A DNA stretch of 64,000 nucleotides from Flavobacterium hibernum (GTDB lineage: Bacteria; Bacteroidota; Bacteroidia; Flavobacteriales; Flavobacteriaceae), in the NCBI RefSeq assembly GCF_000832125.1, contig NZ_JPRK01000007.1:248001-312000 (forward strand), written 5' to 3'. Position numbers and translations under genes: made by a program. Under the pieces are notes generated by a model. The model did no database searches and was not told where the DNA came from. It worked only from the letters and a program-made list of their open reading frames with translations. Shown here one piece after another: positions 9,136 to 18,510 of the stretch (position 1 is the stretch's first letter; every line of letters starts with the position of its first letter).

Positions 9136-12100
9136 CTAAAAACTATAAGCAGCCCCAAAAATAACCCTTCCGGTTTCGTCAGGAGATTTAAAATAAGAGA
9201 TTCTTGCCGTTATAACATTAACAGCATTCACCCAAAGTCCGCCACCGTAATCCTGATGCCATTTATGCGAAGTTTCACCATCAAGCCAGATTCTTCCGTA
9301 GTCAAATCCACCTAAAATTCCGTAAGTAAAAGGAACAATTGTTCGTTGAATTTTTCCAATAGAAAAGCGTAAATCTGTACTTTGCGAGAAATAAGAATTT
9401 CCTAAAAAACGATCATTTCTATAACCACGCAAATCAGTATCTCCACCCAAAGCTGCACCTTGGTAAAACTCATAATTGTTGTTCAAAATAGCTTTTCCTT
9501 TTAAAAGAGTTGCCAAAACTAATTTTCCGTTATGATCAATCTTATGCGTAATTCCTAAGTAACTTTCGATAGTTGGAAAGTTTTGTTTCGTGTCATTCAA
9601 ATTCGTTATCCAGGTTGCTGCGGCCATAAAAGCAATTCCTAAAGTTGGTTTCGCCACAAAATCAGAATTTTTAAAATGATACTTAATTTTTGCACCACCA
9701 TAAACCTGACTTTCAAAAACATTTGGATTTATAATGTTTGGAGTGTCAATAAACCTATTCTCCGTTTCTTCAACTCTCAATTGTTGTAACATTGGTTGAA
9801 TACTAAATTCACTTCCATATCTGCCAACATGTCTAATAGCCCCGGAAACATTAAATTTCTGAATACGAACACGATTATAATCCATTCCAAATGTGTCCGT
9901 ATTATTTGCAGTTTCATTTCCGTAGCCAAAATAATTCACCGTAAAACTTGGAGTAGTATATTGCGATTCAACATCAATAACCCATTTGCCTAATAATCCA
10001 GGAAAATGAGCAGCATAATTAAACTCTAAACCACCAGTTGCAAAGTAGTAAAAACCATTTAAAATGTGTTTTTGAGTATACGGATTCTGTTTGAAATTGT
10101 TAACCGTATAATTTAAGTTAAAACCAAATTTTACACCATCATCAGGATTATAACCAATATTAGGCAATCCGGATACCACATTATATTTTGGTTTTTCGTA
10201 ATTGTATAAGTTTACATCATAATCATCAGTAAGCTGTTTTTGAGCTTTTGAGTCCAAATTATAAGTATTCTCTTTTGATTTAAAATCATAAACAATTACC
10301 CTTTTTCCGTTTTCAATATTATAAGTATCATTGTTTTGTCCGCCAATCAAGCGAATTTTTGTTTTCGATTTGTGATTGCCGGTTACCTGAAAAACATCAT
10401 TATCGTCTAAACCATAAATCCAAAGATTTTTAGTTTTATCATCGTTTATGTTTTTAGAGTACACCAATTCTTCACCTTCTTTCTTAATACGGAAAACTTG
10501 AATTTCGATACTATTTTTAGCATTATGATTGATAACGAATTTGTCTTTTTTATCCGTTCCCGCAATCATTACAGTATGACTTAAAACATCAAAATATTCT
10601 GAAGCATATTTTTGAAGATCTCCTTTTCTGCTTCTTAATTTTTGTTTGATATCTTCAATTGTTCCATCCTGAACTTCTTTAGGCAAACTTTTAAAAGCAT
10701 TATCGATATCACGATCAGTTAAATTCTCCTGAATATATTTGGCTTGTGTAATCCAGTCCTTTCTATCAGATGTTTTCAAGAAAGCCAAATCAAGCGGATA
10801 AGGTTCTCTGTTCAGCCATTTTACATTGTCGATTTTAGCCTTAAAAGTTCGCATATGACGAAGTGCCGGAATATTCATTAATAGCGAAAGCAACGTTCCG
10901 TCATATTTAGAAAAAGCCTGATCGCGATCGCGGGGAATTGGTTTGTAAACAATTTTATTTTCCTGTTTATACTCGCCCCAACGCCATTGATCGTCGTGCC
11001 TGTCCCAATCGCCAATAAGCATATCAAACAAACGAGCTTTTATATATTCATTTTCGTCAACCGTATATTTTTCATCTTTATGAAGATTCTTCATCATGTC
11101 CGAAGTACTAATAATATCGGTAGGATTACCAAAGCTTTTAGCATCCAAATGATTATCTGCGGGTCTTTCTTCAACCATATACAATCCATCGCCAAAATTC
11201 GAATTAAATTCCTTTAAAGCATTTTGTTTCGGTATATAATACAAAACAGGATTAGTATGCGGAAGTCCTAGTTTATCAGCCAAATTTCCAACAGCAAATG
11301 GAGTATAAGGATGACTTGTAGTATAGAAATCCAGTAAAAAGTTCTCGGCATAAGTATCTTCAAAATCATTTACAATGTATTGATCCTTAAAAGCTACAGA
11401 TTGTAAAAACTGAGTAGCACTTTTTTTCATGGCGCGCATAACATATTCACGTCCTTTAGAATCTGACAATCGTAAAGAAATTGATTGATGTCCGCCACCT
11501 TCTCGAATAGGTTTTAAACCACCCATCAAAGTATCTAATGTAGCCGTTTTGGCTTCGATAGGTAAGCTGTAATATTTTCTGTAATGATTCCCAAATAAGA
11601 ATTTATGAACAAGACTTTTTTGGGTCATTTTTTCAGAATAAATTGAAGTAGTAATTTTTTGCGGAAAATTATTTGGAATATCTGAAGCCCAGTTTATTTC
11701 TTTAGCTTTTATAATTTCTTGTTCATAAAGCTTTTTTTCGTGATTATTTTCATTTCCAAAGTAAGTCACTTTTGCATCTCCACTTTTAAACAAGGTCAAT
11801 GTCGCATAGCCATTTCCTCCATAAGAGAATTCAGTTGAATTTATGGCTCTTGCTGCTTCAGATTTAGATCCTGCACCACTAATAATTTGCTTGATATTTT
11901 CCTTGTTTACATATTGTAAATTGTGATCATGTCCAGAAACTACAATTACATTTTTCTGTTTTTGCAAAAGTGTTTTAATACGCTTGGCATAAATCGTGTA
12001 TTGCTTATTTTGAATGTCTTGCGGACTTGCTCCAGATGTTTTTCGCAATAAATTAATAATCGAACCAATTACCGGAAGCGGTATTTTTTGTTCTAAAGGG

Positions 12101-12870
12101 AATAATTGTTTTTCTAAAGAATATTGACCACCGTGTGAACCATTACTCATTAATGGATGATGAATAGCAAGAATTACTGTTTTTTCCTGATTTTTATTTA
12201 AGATACTTTCTAATTCATCAAAAAAGTCTTCCCTTGTTTTAATATCACAATTATCATTGATCGTAGGATGATTGTTCCAGTCTTCTAGAAACCATTCACT
12301 GTCAATTGTTACCAACGTTGCAGTACTGTCAATTTTTACATCTTCAATAGCACAACTTTTTCGGGGTAAAAAAGCTTTTTTATCGTTAAGATATTTATTC
12401 ACAAAATCAGCCTGAAGTTCCAAGCCTTTTATGCCACTATACCAATCGTGATTTCCCGGAATAACAATTGTTTTTCCCTTAAAGCCTTTTGTTAGTTTTA
12501 ATTGATTTGTAAGTTTTGTTTCTGCCAAAGTTTTCTCTTCAGCATTATTATCACTAGGAAAACCCTTAGGGTAAATATTGTCTCCAAGAAAAAGTAAAGT
12601 AGATTTTTTACTGGCTTTTTTTAGTTTTTGGTGCAGTAATTCTAAAGTTTCCTGAGCTTGTTTTTCGTCTGCATTTCCGGCATCGCCCACTAAATAAAAA
12701 GTGTGAGCAATTTTTATAGTATCAGTTGCGTTTTCTGTATCGACAGCACTAACATCTTTTCCGTATTGTGCCTTGTGCGTTGCGCAGGAATAAAAGAGCA
12801 GTAGTAGTGCTATTGTTAAAGAAAAGGTTTTAATTTTCGCAATAAAATGATTATCCAAAAACAATTTCAT
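9136..12870 (-). CDS. Calcineurin-like phosphoesterase / kinase-like domain / outer-membrane beta-barrel fusion
   Basis: This 1244-residue protein has three parts. After an N-terminal signal with a possible lipobox Cys (C29), a metallophosphoesterase domain spans about 55-400, with GDAGN (D63), GDNIYPKG (D97), GNHDW (N140, H141), HHP and SGHDHN. A middle region, about 430-780, carries LIGDWDRHDDQW (D621-H625) and RDRDQAF (648-653), a pattern like HipA/FAM20-type kinases. The last 350 residues are beta-rich, with GYNPDDGVKFGF, LGGDTDLRGYR and a terminal GAAYSF, as in surface-antigen D15/Omp85-like barrels. It is likely anchored in the outer membrane with periplasmic or surface-exposed phosphoesterase. 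Phosphoesterase and barrel calls are strong; the kinase-like call is inference. It faces the HD-PycTM gene with only 26 bp between the starts. Confidence 0.85.
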   Translation of the reverse strand: MKLFLDNHFIAKIKTFSLTIALLLLFYSCATHKAQYGKDVSAVDTENATDTIKIAHTFYLVGDAGNADEKQAQETLELLHQKLKKASKKSTLLFLGDNIYPKGFPSDNNAEEKTLAETKLTNQLKLTKGFKGKTIVIPGNHDWYSGIKGLELQADFVNKYLNDKKAFLPRKSCAIEDVKIDSTATLVTIDSEWFLEDWNNHPTINDNCDIKTREDFFDELESILNKNQEKTVILAIHHPLMSNGSHGGQYSLEKQLFPLEQKIPLPVIGSIINLLRKTSGASPQDIQNKQYTIYAKRIKTLLQKQKNVIVVSGHDHNLQYVNKENIKQIISGAGSKSEAARAINSTEFSYGGNGYATLTLFKSGDAKVTYFGNENNHEKKLYEQEIIKAKEINWASDIPNNFPQKITTSIYSEKMTQKSLVHKFLFGNHYRKYYSLPIEAKTATLDTLMGGLKPIREGGGHQSISLRLSDSKGREYVMRAMKKSATQFLQSVAFKDQYIVNDFEDTYAENFLLDFYTTSHPYTPFAVGNLADKLGLPHTNPVLYYIPKQNALKEFNSNFGDGLYMVEERPADNHLDAKSFGNPTDIISTSDMMKNLHKDEKYTVDENEYIKARLFDMLIGDWDRHDDQWRWGEYKQENKIVYKPIPRDRDQAFSKYDGTLLSLLMNIPALRHMRTFKAKIDNVKWLNREPYPLDLAFLKTSDRKDWITQAKYIQENLTDRDIDNAFKSLPKEVQDGTIEDIKQKLRSRKGDLQKYASEYFDVLSHTVMIAGTDKKDKFVINHNAKNSIEIQVFRIKKEGEELVYSKNINDDKTKNLWIYGLDDNDVFQVTGNHKSKTKIRLIGGQNNDTYNIENGKRVIVYDFKSKENTYNLDSKAQKQLTDDYDVNLYNYEKPKYNVVSGLPNIGYNPDDGVKFGFNLNYTVNNFKQNPYTQKHILNGFYYFATGGLEFNYAAHFPGLLGKWVIDVESQYTTPSFTVNYFGYGNETANNTDTFGMDYNRVRIQKFNVSGAIRHVGRYGSEFSIQPMLQQLRVEETENRFIDTPNIINPNVFESQVYGGAKIKYHFKNSDFVAKPTLGIAFMAAATWITNLNDTKQNFPTIESYLGITHKIDHNGKLVLATLLKGKAILNNNYEFYQGAALGGDTDLRGYRNDRFLGNSYFSQSTDLRFSIGKIQRTIVPFTYGILGGFDYGRIWLDGETSHKWHQDYGGGLWVNAVNVITARISYFKSPDETGRVIFGAAYSF

Positions 12871-12896
12871 AATTTAGTGGTATAAAAATATTCTTT

Positions 12897-14075
12897 ATGA
12901 ATCTAATAGAACAATCCGAGGATTTCGTCAGTAATTTACTCAAAGATAAACTTTCTAATCTATATTCTTACCATAATTTCAACCATACTTTAACAGTTGT
13001 AAATGCGGTTAAAGAGCTTTGCAAAAAAGAGGAAGTAAACGATGATGAAAAAGAAATGCTTTTGATTGCCGCTTGGTTTCATGATACGGGCTACATTACA
13101 GGTTATGAAAATCACGAAAAAGAGAGCGTGAAAATTGCAACCGCTTTTTTGAAAGAGAAAGAACAATCTGATGAATTTATTGCCAAAGTTTCGAATTTGA
13201 TAATGGCAACTGTTAAAGAATATATTCCAAAAACACATTTAGAAAAAATAATTAAAGATGCCGATTTTGCTCATTTAATGGGAACAGAGTACGCAACTAC
13301 TTGTGAACTATTGCGCATTGAATTGAAAAACACTTGGAATTTAAATTTTTCTAATGAAGAGTGGGCAAAAGAGAATTTGAATTTTTTACTGAATAAACAC
13401 CGTTTTTATACGGATTATGCGCAACGAAAGTGGCAACCTTTAAAAGAGAAAAACCTACTTCTGGTACAAAAGAAAATCAAGAAACAAGCAAAGAAAGCCG
13501 CAGATGCCGTTGAAGCCGAGAACAAAAAGAATAATAAAATCGAAAAACCAGATCGTGGTGTCGATACTTTGTTTCGTGTCACTCTAGGAAATCATACACG
13601 CTTAAGCGGAATTGCTGATAGTAAAGCTAATATCTTACTTTCTGTAAATGCTATTATTATTTCGATTGCACTATCTTCTATTATTCCAAAATTAGACAGT
13701 CCTAAAAATGCCCATTTAGTAATTCCAACTTTCATAATGTTGATGTCTAGCGTTATTACTATAATTTTTGCTATTCTTTCGACAAGACCAAAAGTAACAA
13801 CCGGCGTTTTTACCCGCGAAGACATTGAGGCAAAGAAAATAAACTTATTGTTTTTTGGAAATTTCTACAAAATGCCGCTCGAAGAATATGATTGGGCAAT
13901 GAACGAAATGATGAAAGATCGCGATTATTTATATTCAACCATGATCAAAGATTTATATTATCTGGGATTGGTTTTACAGCGCAAATATAAATTGCTACGA
14001 ATTGCGTATAACTTTTTTATGATTGGAATTATCATAACCGTAATCTCTTTTGTTATCGCTTTTAAATCGATTTAA
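12897..14075 (+). CDS. HD phosphohydrolase fused to Pycsar-effector-type transmembrane domain
   Basis: In this 392-residue protein the N-terminal half is an HD domain: H26/H30, the HD pair H62-D63 and D121 in KDADF supply the metal ligands. A Lys/Ala/Glu-rich linker (about 190-218) leads to a C-terminal domain that begins RGVDTLFRVTLGNHTRLSG, followed by ADSKANILLSVNAI. It has hydrophobic segments at about 245-263, 274-296 and 368-390. That matches the Pycsar effector transmembrane family (formerly DUF5706, PF18967 by memory). In Pycsar systems such a domain disrupts the membrane on sensing cCMP or cUMP. No pyrimidine cyclase is adjacent here, so a defence role is inference only; HD-PycTM proteins also occur alone. 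Confidence 0.85.
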   Translation: MNLIEQSEDFVSNLLKDKLSNLYSYHNFNHTLTVVNAVKELCKKEEVNDDEKEMLLIAAWFHDTGYITGYENHEKESVKIATAFLKEKEQSDEFIAKVSNLIMATVKEYIPKTHLEKIIKDADFAHLMGTEYATTCELLRIELKNTWNLNFSNEEWAKENLNFLLNKHRFYTDYAQRKWQPLKEKNLLLVQKKIKKQAKKAADAVEAENKKNNKIEKPDRGVDTLFRVTLGNHTRLSGIADSKANILLSVNAIIISIALSSIIPKLDSPKNAHLVIPTFIMLMSSVITIIFAILSTRPKVTTGVFTREDIEAKKINLLFFGNFYKMPLEEYDWAMNEMMKDRDYLYSTMIKDLYYLGLVLQRKYKLLRIAYNFFMIGIIITVISFVIAFKSI

Positions 14076-14140
14076 TTTTTGGTTGAGTAAGTTAAAAGCT
14101 TTGTCAAAATAAACATGATTAAGCAGTTATAACCGCATTT

Positions 14141-14242
14141 TTGTCATTCCGAGGGACGAGGAATCTCCGCAAGAAACTAACACAAAGTTTTTCCTAAATT
14201 GTCGAGCTACTCGTGAAGATTCCTCGTTCCTCGGAATGACAA
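14141..14242. repeat. Palindromic element TTGTCATTCCGAGGGACGAG
   Basis: Outer arms TTGTCATTCCGAGGGACGAG and CTCGTTCCTCGGAATGACAA are near-perfect inverted copies, with a central 60-bp part. The same element, with CATTTCGAGGAACGAG arms, occurs at 20741-20843 and 43134-43262. It lies in the 338-bp gap after the HD-PycTM gene, between convergent genes. Confidence 0.8.
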
Positions 14243-14291
14243 GACTATATAATATACTATATTTCAAGTTTACGTTTTTTTTTGTAAAAAG

Positions 14292-14337
14292 TTCCGAAGG
14301 AACGATCTATTTTGTAGCAACGGATTTTAATCCGTTG
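14292..14337. repeat. Double hairpin repeat (TTCCGAAGGAA, CAACGGATTTTAATCCGTTG)
   Basis: TTCCGAAGGAA is followed by the palindrome CAACGGATTTTAATCCGTTG at 14318-14337. It is a short intergenic palindromic element in the same gap as the element at 14141. A CAGGGATTTCAATCCCTG palindrome at 38207 has the same design. Confidence 0.65.
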
Positions 14338-14413
14338 AAAAGAATAAAAAAAATAGTTTTGTCATTCGAAATCGAGATAACAAAAATGCGGATACTAAAT
14401 CTGCATGCATTAA

Positions 14414-16783
14414 TTAGTTAAGTTCATCTAATAAATCCTGATACGTAATTTTTTGCGCCACAGGATTAGCATTATTATTTATTACTTTCACACGAATTGC
14501 TCTTAAACCAGAAACACCTTGTAGATCTTCGACTTCAAATTGTTCAATTGATGGTTCGAGAATTTTCTTGTGTTGCAAGTATTTAATATATTTTAAATAT
14601 TCAGTTTCTTCGCTATTTTGCGAATACACAATCGTTATTTTTTCCTTTTCAGTAATACGTTCGCTACTTCCTTTAATGTTCGATTTATCAATACGTTTTT
14701 TTACAACCTCATATCTTGCGTTGTAAGTTCCGTCAACATCAAAACGTTTTTCATCCATTCTAAAACGAATCGAAAGCGGAGCACTAAAAACCAAAATCAA
14801 CGAAGTAACATCCAGTTCATAAGGCAAAGAAGCTTTAAGCTGATGATGTTCCAATTCCATTTCGCATAACGTTTGCAATTGCCACAAACGCAAGTTGTGC
14901 AAATACATAATATCAAAAGGTTTCGTTGGAGCGATCGATGCTCCTATATAGAGATTATGTTCTACACCATCTGTTTTAAAACGTTCGTAATAATGCGGAT
15001 AAATTTGTTGTGCTTCAATTTGTTTTTTGTCCAAAACCGAAGCCAGTTTTTTATTTATAATAGACATTGCATTATCAAATTTCTTGCGCTCTTGATAAAA
15101 CAATCCGCTTTTTTCATCCAAGCTTTCAAAATACAAACGTTCCAGTTTTTCGCTTTTTTCAGTCTCTTTCGTATTCTTTAACAGCGGATGAATTTCTTCT
15201 TCGATATAACGTTGAATATGCTGTTCTGTATCAGCTTTTAAAGGAAAATTCAATTCATCTCGGAATGATTCCAATTCAAATTTTCTTTGCTCCAGTAACA
15301 CCAAATTAGTATTAGGATCTTGCGATTCAAATATCTTTAATAAAGCCGTTAATTGGTTTTGAAGATCTTTTTTTACCGTTTCATTTCTATGTTCAGATGA
15401 ACCTTTAATGTCTATTTGTCCATATAAAGGGTAAACATTTTTAAACACAATTTCCTTAAAAATATAATCTTTAGTATGATTAATATTCTGAAAGTAATTT
15501 TGAGATTCACGTTTAAATTTCCAATACACACTTGGGTGAATCGTAGTATATTCACGTTGAATAATAGCTTCAATTTGATGTTGCATATCCGTATTGTAAC
15601 GATCAATAGTATCCGTTAAATACGGTAAAACCAATTCCAGTTTAGTTGCGTTAACACTATTTAAACCTCTTAGAGTTGAAGAAACCAGTTCTACAACGCC
15701 CAGTAAATGTCCGTCCTTTATAATTGGAGCAAAGACACAACTCATAATACCTTGCTTTAATAAATGTTCGCCAAGCTTTTTATTGTCTGATTCTTCAATG
15801 AATTTTTTTACATTAGAAATAACCAAAGGTTCTTTTTTGTCTAATAATTTTTCGAAAGAACATCCAAAAAGAGCATTCTTACAATCGACTTCCTGATCTT
15901 TTGAAAGTAAGAAACTTTGCAGTTGAGTTTCAAATTTTATAGGTCTAATAAACTTTTCTTCTTCAGGATTGTAAACAATAAAACCAACTCTTAAATCAGG
16001 AATTTTAAAAATCGATTTAAAAATATTAGCTATAATTTCATCTGTTGCAACAGATTTTGAATCAGGTTTTAATAAGTTACTTTTCAGATTAGAAATAGCA
16101 CTTTCTGTAGTAGCATCAAATAATGAAACAATTCCAAAACCTTTTAAAGTCCAGCTTCCTTTAGGAAATTTTGTTTTCCAAAGTTCAATATCGTTGTAAT
16201 TGTCAAGCAACAAATCAATATCATCTTGAGTTAAATGCAAGGAATTTTCAGTTGGAATAATTTCCATGAAATCTGCATTATACAAAATGCGATAATGTTT
16301 TTCTACACCCTCTTCGTCCGGAATATCATAGAAAAAAGGTTTATTAAAGTCAATATGCTGTTTATAATAACTACTTAAAATTAAACAACAATTATTGATA
16401 TAGAATTGATGATCATCAAAGTCTCGAATTTCCATGTCGAACTCAGAGCCCGCGTTACTTAGGATTTTTTTGAAACGTTCTGTATAATTAAATGATAGAT
16501 TTTGAAATGGAATGGTAACCGCTTTAATTTCATTGTTAGTCAAAGCCGTTGGAAATAAATCTGCCAAAAGATATTTAATCACGGCTTCATTATTTTTAAT
16601 AATATCAAAATTTTCAATTCCGGTTCGTAATTCCGGAATTGGTTCTATTTGTTTTAAAATTGCTTTTGCGTAGTTCGCTCTGTAATCAACATTTGATAAA
16701 GCAATTTCTTCAAAAGATTCAATTAGTTTATGAAATGAAATTATGGTTTTAAAGGGACTTTCGTTGTATAAATGAATATCCAT
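14414..16783 (-). CDS. GAF domain-containing protein
   Basis: The product is a 789-residue soluble protein. A GAF-like sensor segment lies at about residues 235-395; it includes RVGFIVYNPEEEKF, CSFEKLLDKKEPLVISNV, GIMSCVFAPIIKDGHLLGVVELVSS and GLNSVNATKLELVLPYL. Both flanks are long, helical and charged. No output domain (kinase, GGDEF, helix-turn-helix) is visible. It is likely a cytoplasmic sensor or scaffold that binds a small ligand; ligand and partner are unknown. It is monocistronic and convergent with the HD-PycTM gene. Confidence 0.78.
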   Translation of the reverse strand: MDIHLYNESPFKTIISFHKLIESFEEIALSNVDYRANYAKAILKQIEPIPELRTGIENFDIIKNNEAVIKYLLADLFPTALTNNEIKAVTIPFQNLSFNYTERFKKILSNAGSEFDMEIRDFDDHQFYINNCCLILSSYYKQHIDFNKPFFYDIPDEEGVEKHYRILYNADFMEIIPTENSLHLTQDDIDLLLDNYNDIELWKTKFPKGSWTLKGFGIVSLFDATTESAISNLKSNLLKPDSKSVATDEIIANIFKSIFKIPDLRVGFIVYNPEEEKFIRPIKFETQLQSFLLSKDQEVDCKNALFGCSFEKLLDKKEPLVISNVKKFIEESDNKKLGEHLLKQGIMSCVFAPIIKDGHLLGVVELVSSTLRGLNSVNATKLELVLPYLTDTIDRYNTDMQHQIEAIIQREYTTIHPSVYWKFKRESQNYFQNINHTKDYIFKEIVFKNVYPLYGQIDIKGSSEHRNETVKKDLQNQLTALLKIFESQDPNTNLVLLEQRKFELESFRDELNFPLKADTEQHIQRYIEEEIHPLLKNTKETEKSEKLERLYFESLDEKSGLFYQERKKFDNAMSIINKKLASVLDKKQIEAQQIYPHYYERFKTDGVEHNLYIGASIAPTKPFDIMYLHNLRLWQLQTLCEMELEHHQLKASLPYELDVTSLILVFSAPLSIRFRMDEKRFDVDGTYNARYEVVKKRIDKSNIKGSSERITEKEKITIVYSQNSEETEYLKYIKYLQHKKILEPSIEQFEVEDLQGVSGLRAIRVKVINNNANPVAQKITYQDLLDELN

Positions 16784-16932
16784 CTGAATTTGTTTTTAGA
16801 CTACAAAATTAAGCATAAATTAAGAATCAACAGCATTTTGCAGTTTCTTTCGCTGGATATAATAGCGCTGTAAGCCTTTATAAATGGGGATATTTTGTGT
16901 AAGTTTTGTATTTTAACTAAATATTAACATTA

Positions 16933-16962
16933 ATAATAACGGAACGATCGTTCCGTTATTAT
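16933..16962. promoter_or_regulatory. TetR-type operator, 30-bp perfect palindrome
   Basis: The palindrome is centred on 16947/16948 with core GGAACGATCGTTCC (16941-16954). The same core with one change (GGAACGATTGTTCC) stands at 17789-17802 before the TetR gene. It is 50 bp before the dehydrogenase start and directly upstream of the -7 box. Confidence 0.8.
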
Positions 16963-16969
16963 ATCTTTG
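16962..16969 (+). promoter_or_regulatory. -7 box TATCTTTG of the dehydrogenase gene
   Basis: TATCTTTG fits TAnnTTTG and begins 7 bp after the operator core, so the bound repressor would cover the promoter. The gene starts 43 bp downstream. Confidence 0.6.
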
Positions 16970-17011
16970 TAGTGTAATAATTGAATAATCAATAACTTAA
17001 AAAATAATAAA

Positions 17012-17764
17012 ATGAAAAATTTAGAAAACAAAGTAGCAATTGTAACAGGTGGAAATAGTGGAATTGGTTACGCAGCGGCAGCAGAATTTGTGGCACAAGG
17101 AGCGAAAGTAATTGTAACAGGTAGAAACAAAGAAGCCTTGGCAAAAGCTGAGACAGAATTAAAAGTAACAGGAATTGTAGCAGATCAATCAGATTTAAAA
17201 TCTATTGACAGTTTAGTAGAGCAAGTTGCAGCGCAATTTGGTAAAGTAGATATTCTATTTCTTAATGCTGGAACTGCTGCTTTTGCTCCGGTAGATTTTG
17301 CTTCAGAAGAGCATTATGACAGTATTATGAATGTAAACGTAAAAGGGGTTTATTTTACCGTTCAAAAAGTATTACCAATCTTAAATGATGGAGGTTCAAT
17401 TATTTTTAATACTTCAATAAATGCTCATGTTGGTATGCCAAATTCAAGTGTTTATGCTGCAAGTAAAGCTGCGGTTCTATCATTAAATCGTGTTTTTGCT
17501 ACAGAATTAGCGCCTAGAAAAATTAGAGTTAATGCCGTTTCTCCTGGTCCTATCGAAACTCCGCTTTATGGAAAATTAGGTTTAGAAAAAGAAGAAGTAG
17601 AAGGTTTTGGATCAGTTTTGGGAGAAAAAATTCTATTGAAACGTTTTGGACAAGCTTCAGAAGTTGCTAAAACAGTTAGATTCCTTGCTTCAGACGATGC
17701 GTCATTTATAACTGGAACTGAAATTGTTGTAGATGGTGGACTTACTGTTAACGCTGTAGTTTAA
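17012..17764 (+). CDS. SDR family oxidoreductase
   Basis: This 250-residue classical short-chain dehydrogenase has the nucleotide-binding TGGNSGIG at 12-19, NAG at 85-87, the catalytic Ser135, and Y148-x3-K152 (YAASK). The C-terminal GTEIVVDGG is typical. It would reduce or oxidise a small carbonyl/alcohol with NAD(P)H in the cytoplasm; the substrate is unknown. The T-G-R-N after strand 2 favours NADPH. An operator identical in core to that of the TetR gene 78 bp downstream controls it, so it is probably the main target of that repressor. Confidence 0.93.
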   Translation: MKNLENKVAIVTGGNSGIGYAAAAEFVAQGAKVIVTGRNKEALAKAETELKVTGIVADQSDLKSIDSLVEQVAAQFGKVDILFLNAGTAAFAPVDFASEEHYDSIMNVNVKGVYFTVQKVLPILNDGGSIIFNTSINAHVGMPNSSVYAASKAAVLSLNRVFATELAPRKIRVNAVSPGPIETPLYGKLGLEKEEVEGFGSVLGEKILLKRFGQASEVAKTVRFLASDDASFITGTEIVVDGGLTVNAVV

Positions 17765-17788
17765 TTATATTTTTTTTGAGCAAATTCA

Positions 17789-17802
17789 GGAACGATTGTT
17801 CC
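17789..17802. promoter_or_regulatory. TetR-type operator, second copy
   Basis: GGAACGATTGTTCC differs from the core at 16941 by one base. It lies 53 bp before the TetR start, which suggests autoregulation. Confidence 0.75.
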
Positions 17803-17810
17803 GTATTTTA

Positions 17811-17818
17811 TATCTTTG
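17811..17818 (+). promoter_or_regulatory. -7 box TATCTTTG of the tetR gene
   Basis: Same octamer as before the dehydrogenase and with nearly the same spacing to the operator (8 bp instead of 7). Confidence 0.6.
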
Positions 17819-17841
17819 CAAAGTAATTTAATAAAGTAATC

Positions 17842-18423
17842 ATGGCTAGAACAAAGGAGTTTAAAGAAGATCAGGTTTTAGATAAAGCTATTGAGATTTT
17901 TTGGCACAAAGGGTACAACGGAACTTCGGCGCAGGATTTAGTAATGCATTTAGGTTTAAGCCGTTCTAGTTTGTACGACACTTTTGGAGACAAGCAGAAG
18001 CTTTTTGCCCAATCGTTGCGACGTTATCAGAAAAATGCACAAGATCAAATTATTGAGCTTTTTGACAAATCGGAGAATATCAAAGAAACTTTACACGATA
18101 TTTTTAAACAAGCTGTTGTAGAAAGTCTCGACGATAGAATTACAAAAGGTTGTTTTATGGTAAATTCGTCTATAGAACTTGCGATGCATGATGAAGAAAT
18201 AGCCAAAATAGTAAAGAGCAACAGTCAGAAAATGGAAGAGGTTTTTACAAATGCGGTACAAAAAGGCCAAGATTTAGATCAGATTTCTAAAAGTAATGAA
18301 GCAAAAGTTTTGGCTAGATTTATTTTTAACAATTATTCTGGAATTCGGGTTTTGGCGCGTACTGGCGAAAGAGATAAACAAGTTTACGATGATATTATAA
18401 AAGCTTTATTTTCTGTATTATAA
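17842..18423 (+). CDS. TetR/AcrR family transcriptional regulator
   Basis: The protein has 193 residues. The N-terminal helix-turn-helix spans about 10-55 (LDKAIEIFWHKGYNGTSAQDLV, then LSRSSLYDTFGDKQKLF). The C-terminal ligand domain has the common GCFMVNSSIEL and LARFIFNNYSGIRVLAR segments, as in the YezE/AcuR-like subgroup. It most likely represses itself and the upstream dehydrogenase through the two GGAACGATyGTTCC sites. An intrinsic terminator follows 20 bp after the stop. Confidence 0.93.
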   Translation: MARTKEFKEDQVLDKAIEIFWHKGYNGTSAQDLVMHLGLSRSSLYDTFGDKQKLFAQSLRRYQKNAQDQIIELFDKSENIKETLHDIFKQAVVESLDDRITKGCFMVNSSIELAMHDEEIAKIVKSNSQKMEEVFTNAVQKGQDLDQISKSNEAKVLARFIFNNYSGIRVLARTGERDKQVYDDIIKALFSVL

Positions 18424-18442
18424 TTTAACGAATAATTAAAAT

Positions 18443-18478
18443 AAAAAACGGCAATTACTAATGTAGTTGCCGTTTTTT
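18443..18478 (+). terminator. Rho-independent terminator after tetR
   Basis: AAAAAACGGCAATTAC and GTAGTTGCCGTTTTTT form a hairpin with a run of T on the plus strand. The A-run at the other side makes it bidirectional, serving the convergent gene at 18511 too. Confidence 0.85.
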
Positions 18479-18510
18479 GTTTTAAGTAAGTAATAGAAAA
18501 TGAATGACTT

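Noticed and set aside
12897..14075. A complete Pycsar defence operon
   Set aside because: Only the effector-like half is present; no nucleotide cyclase is adjacent or elsewhere in the window.
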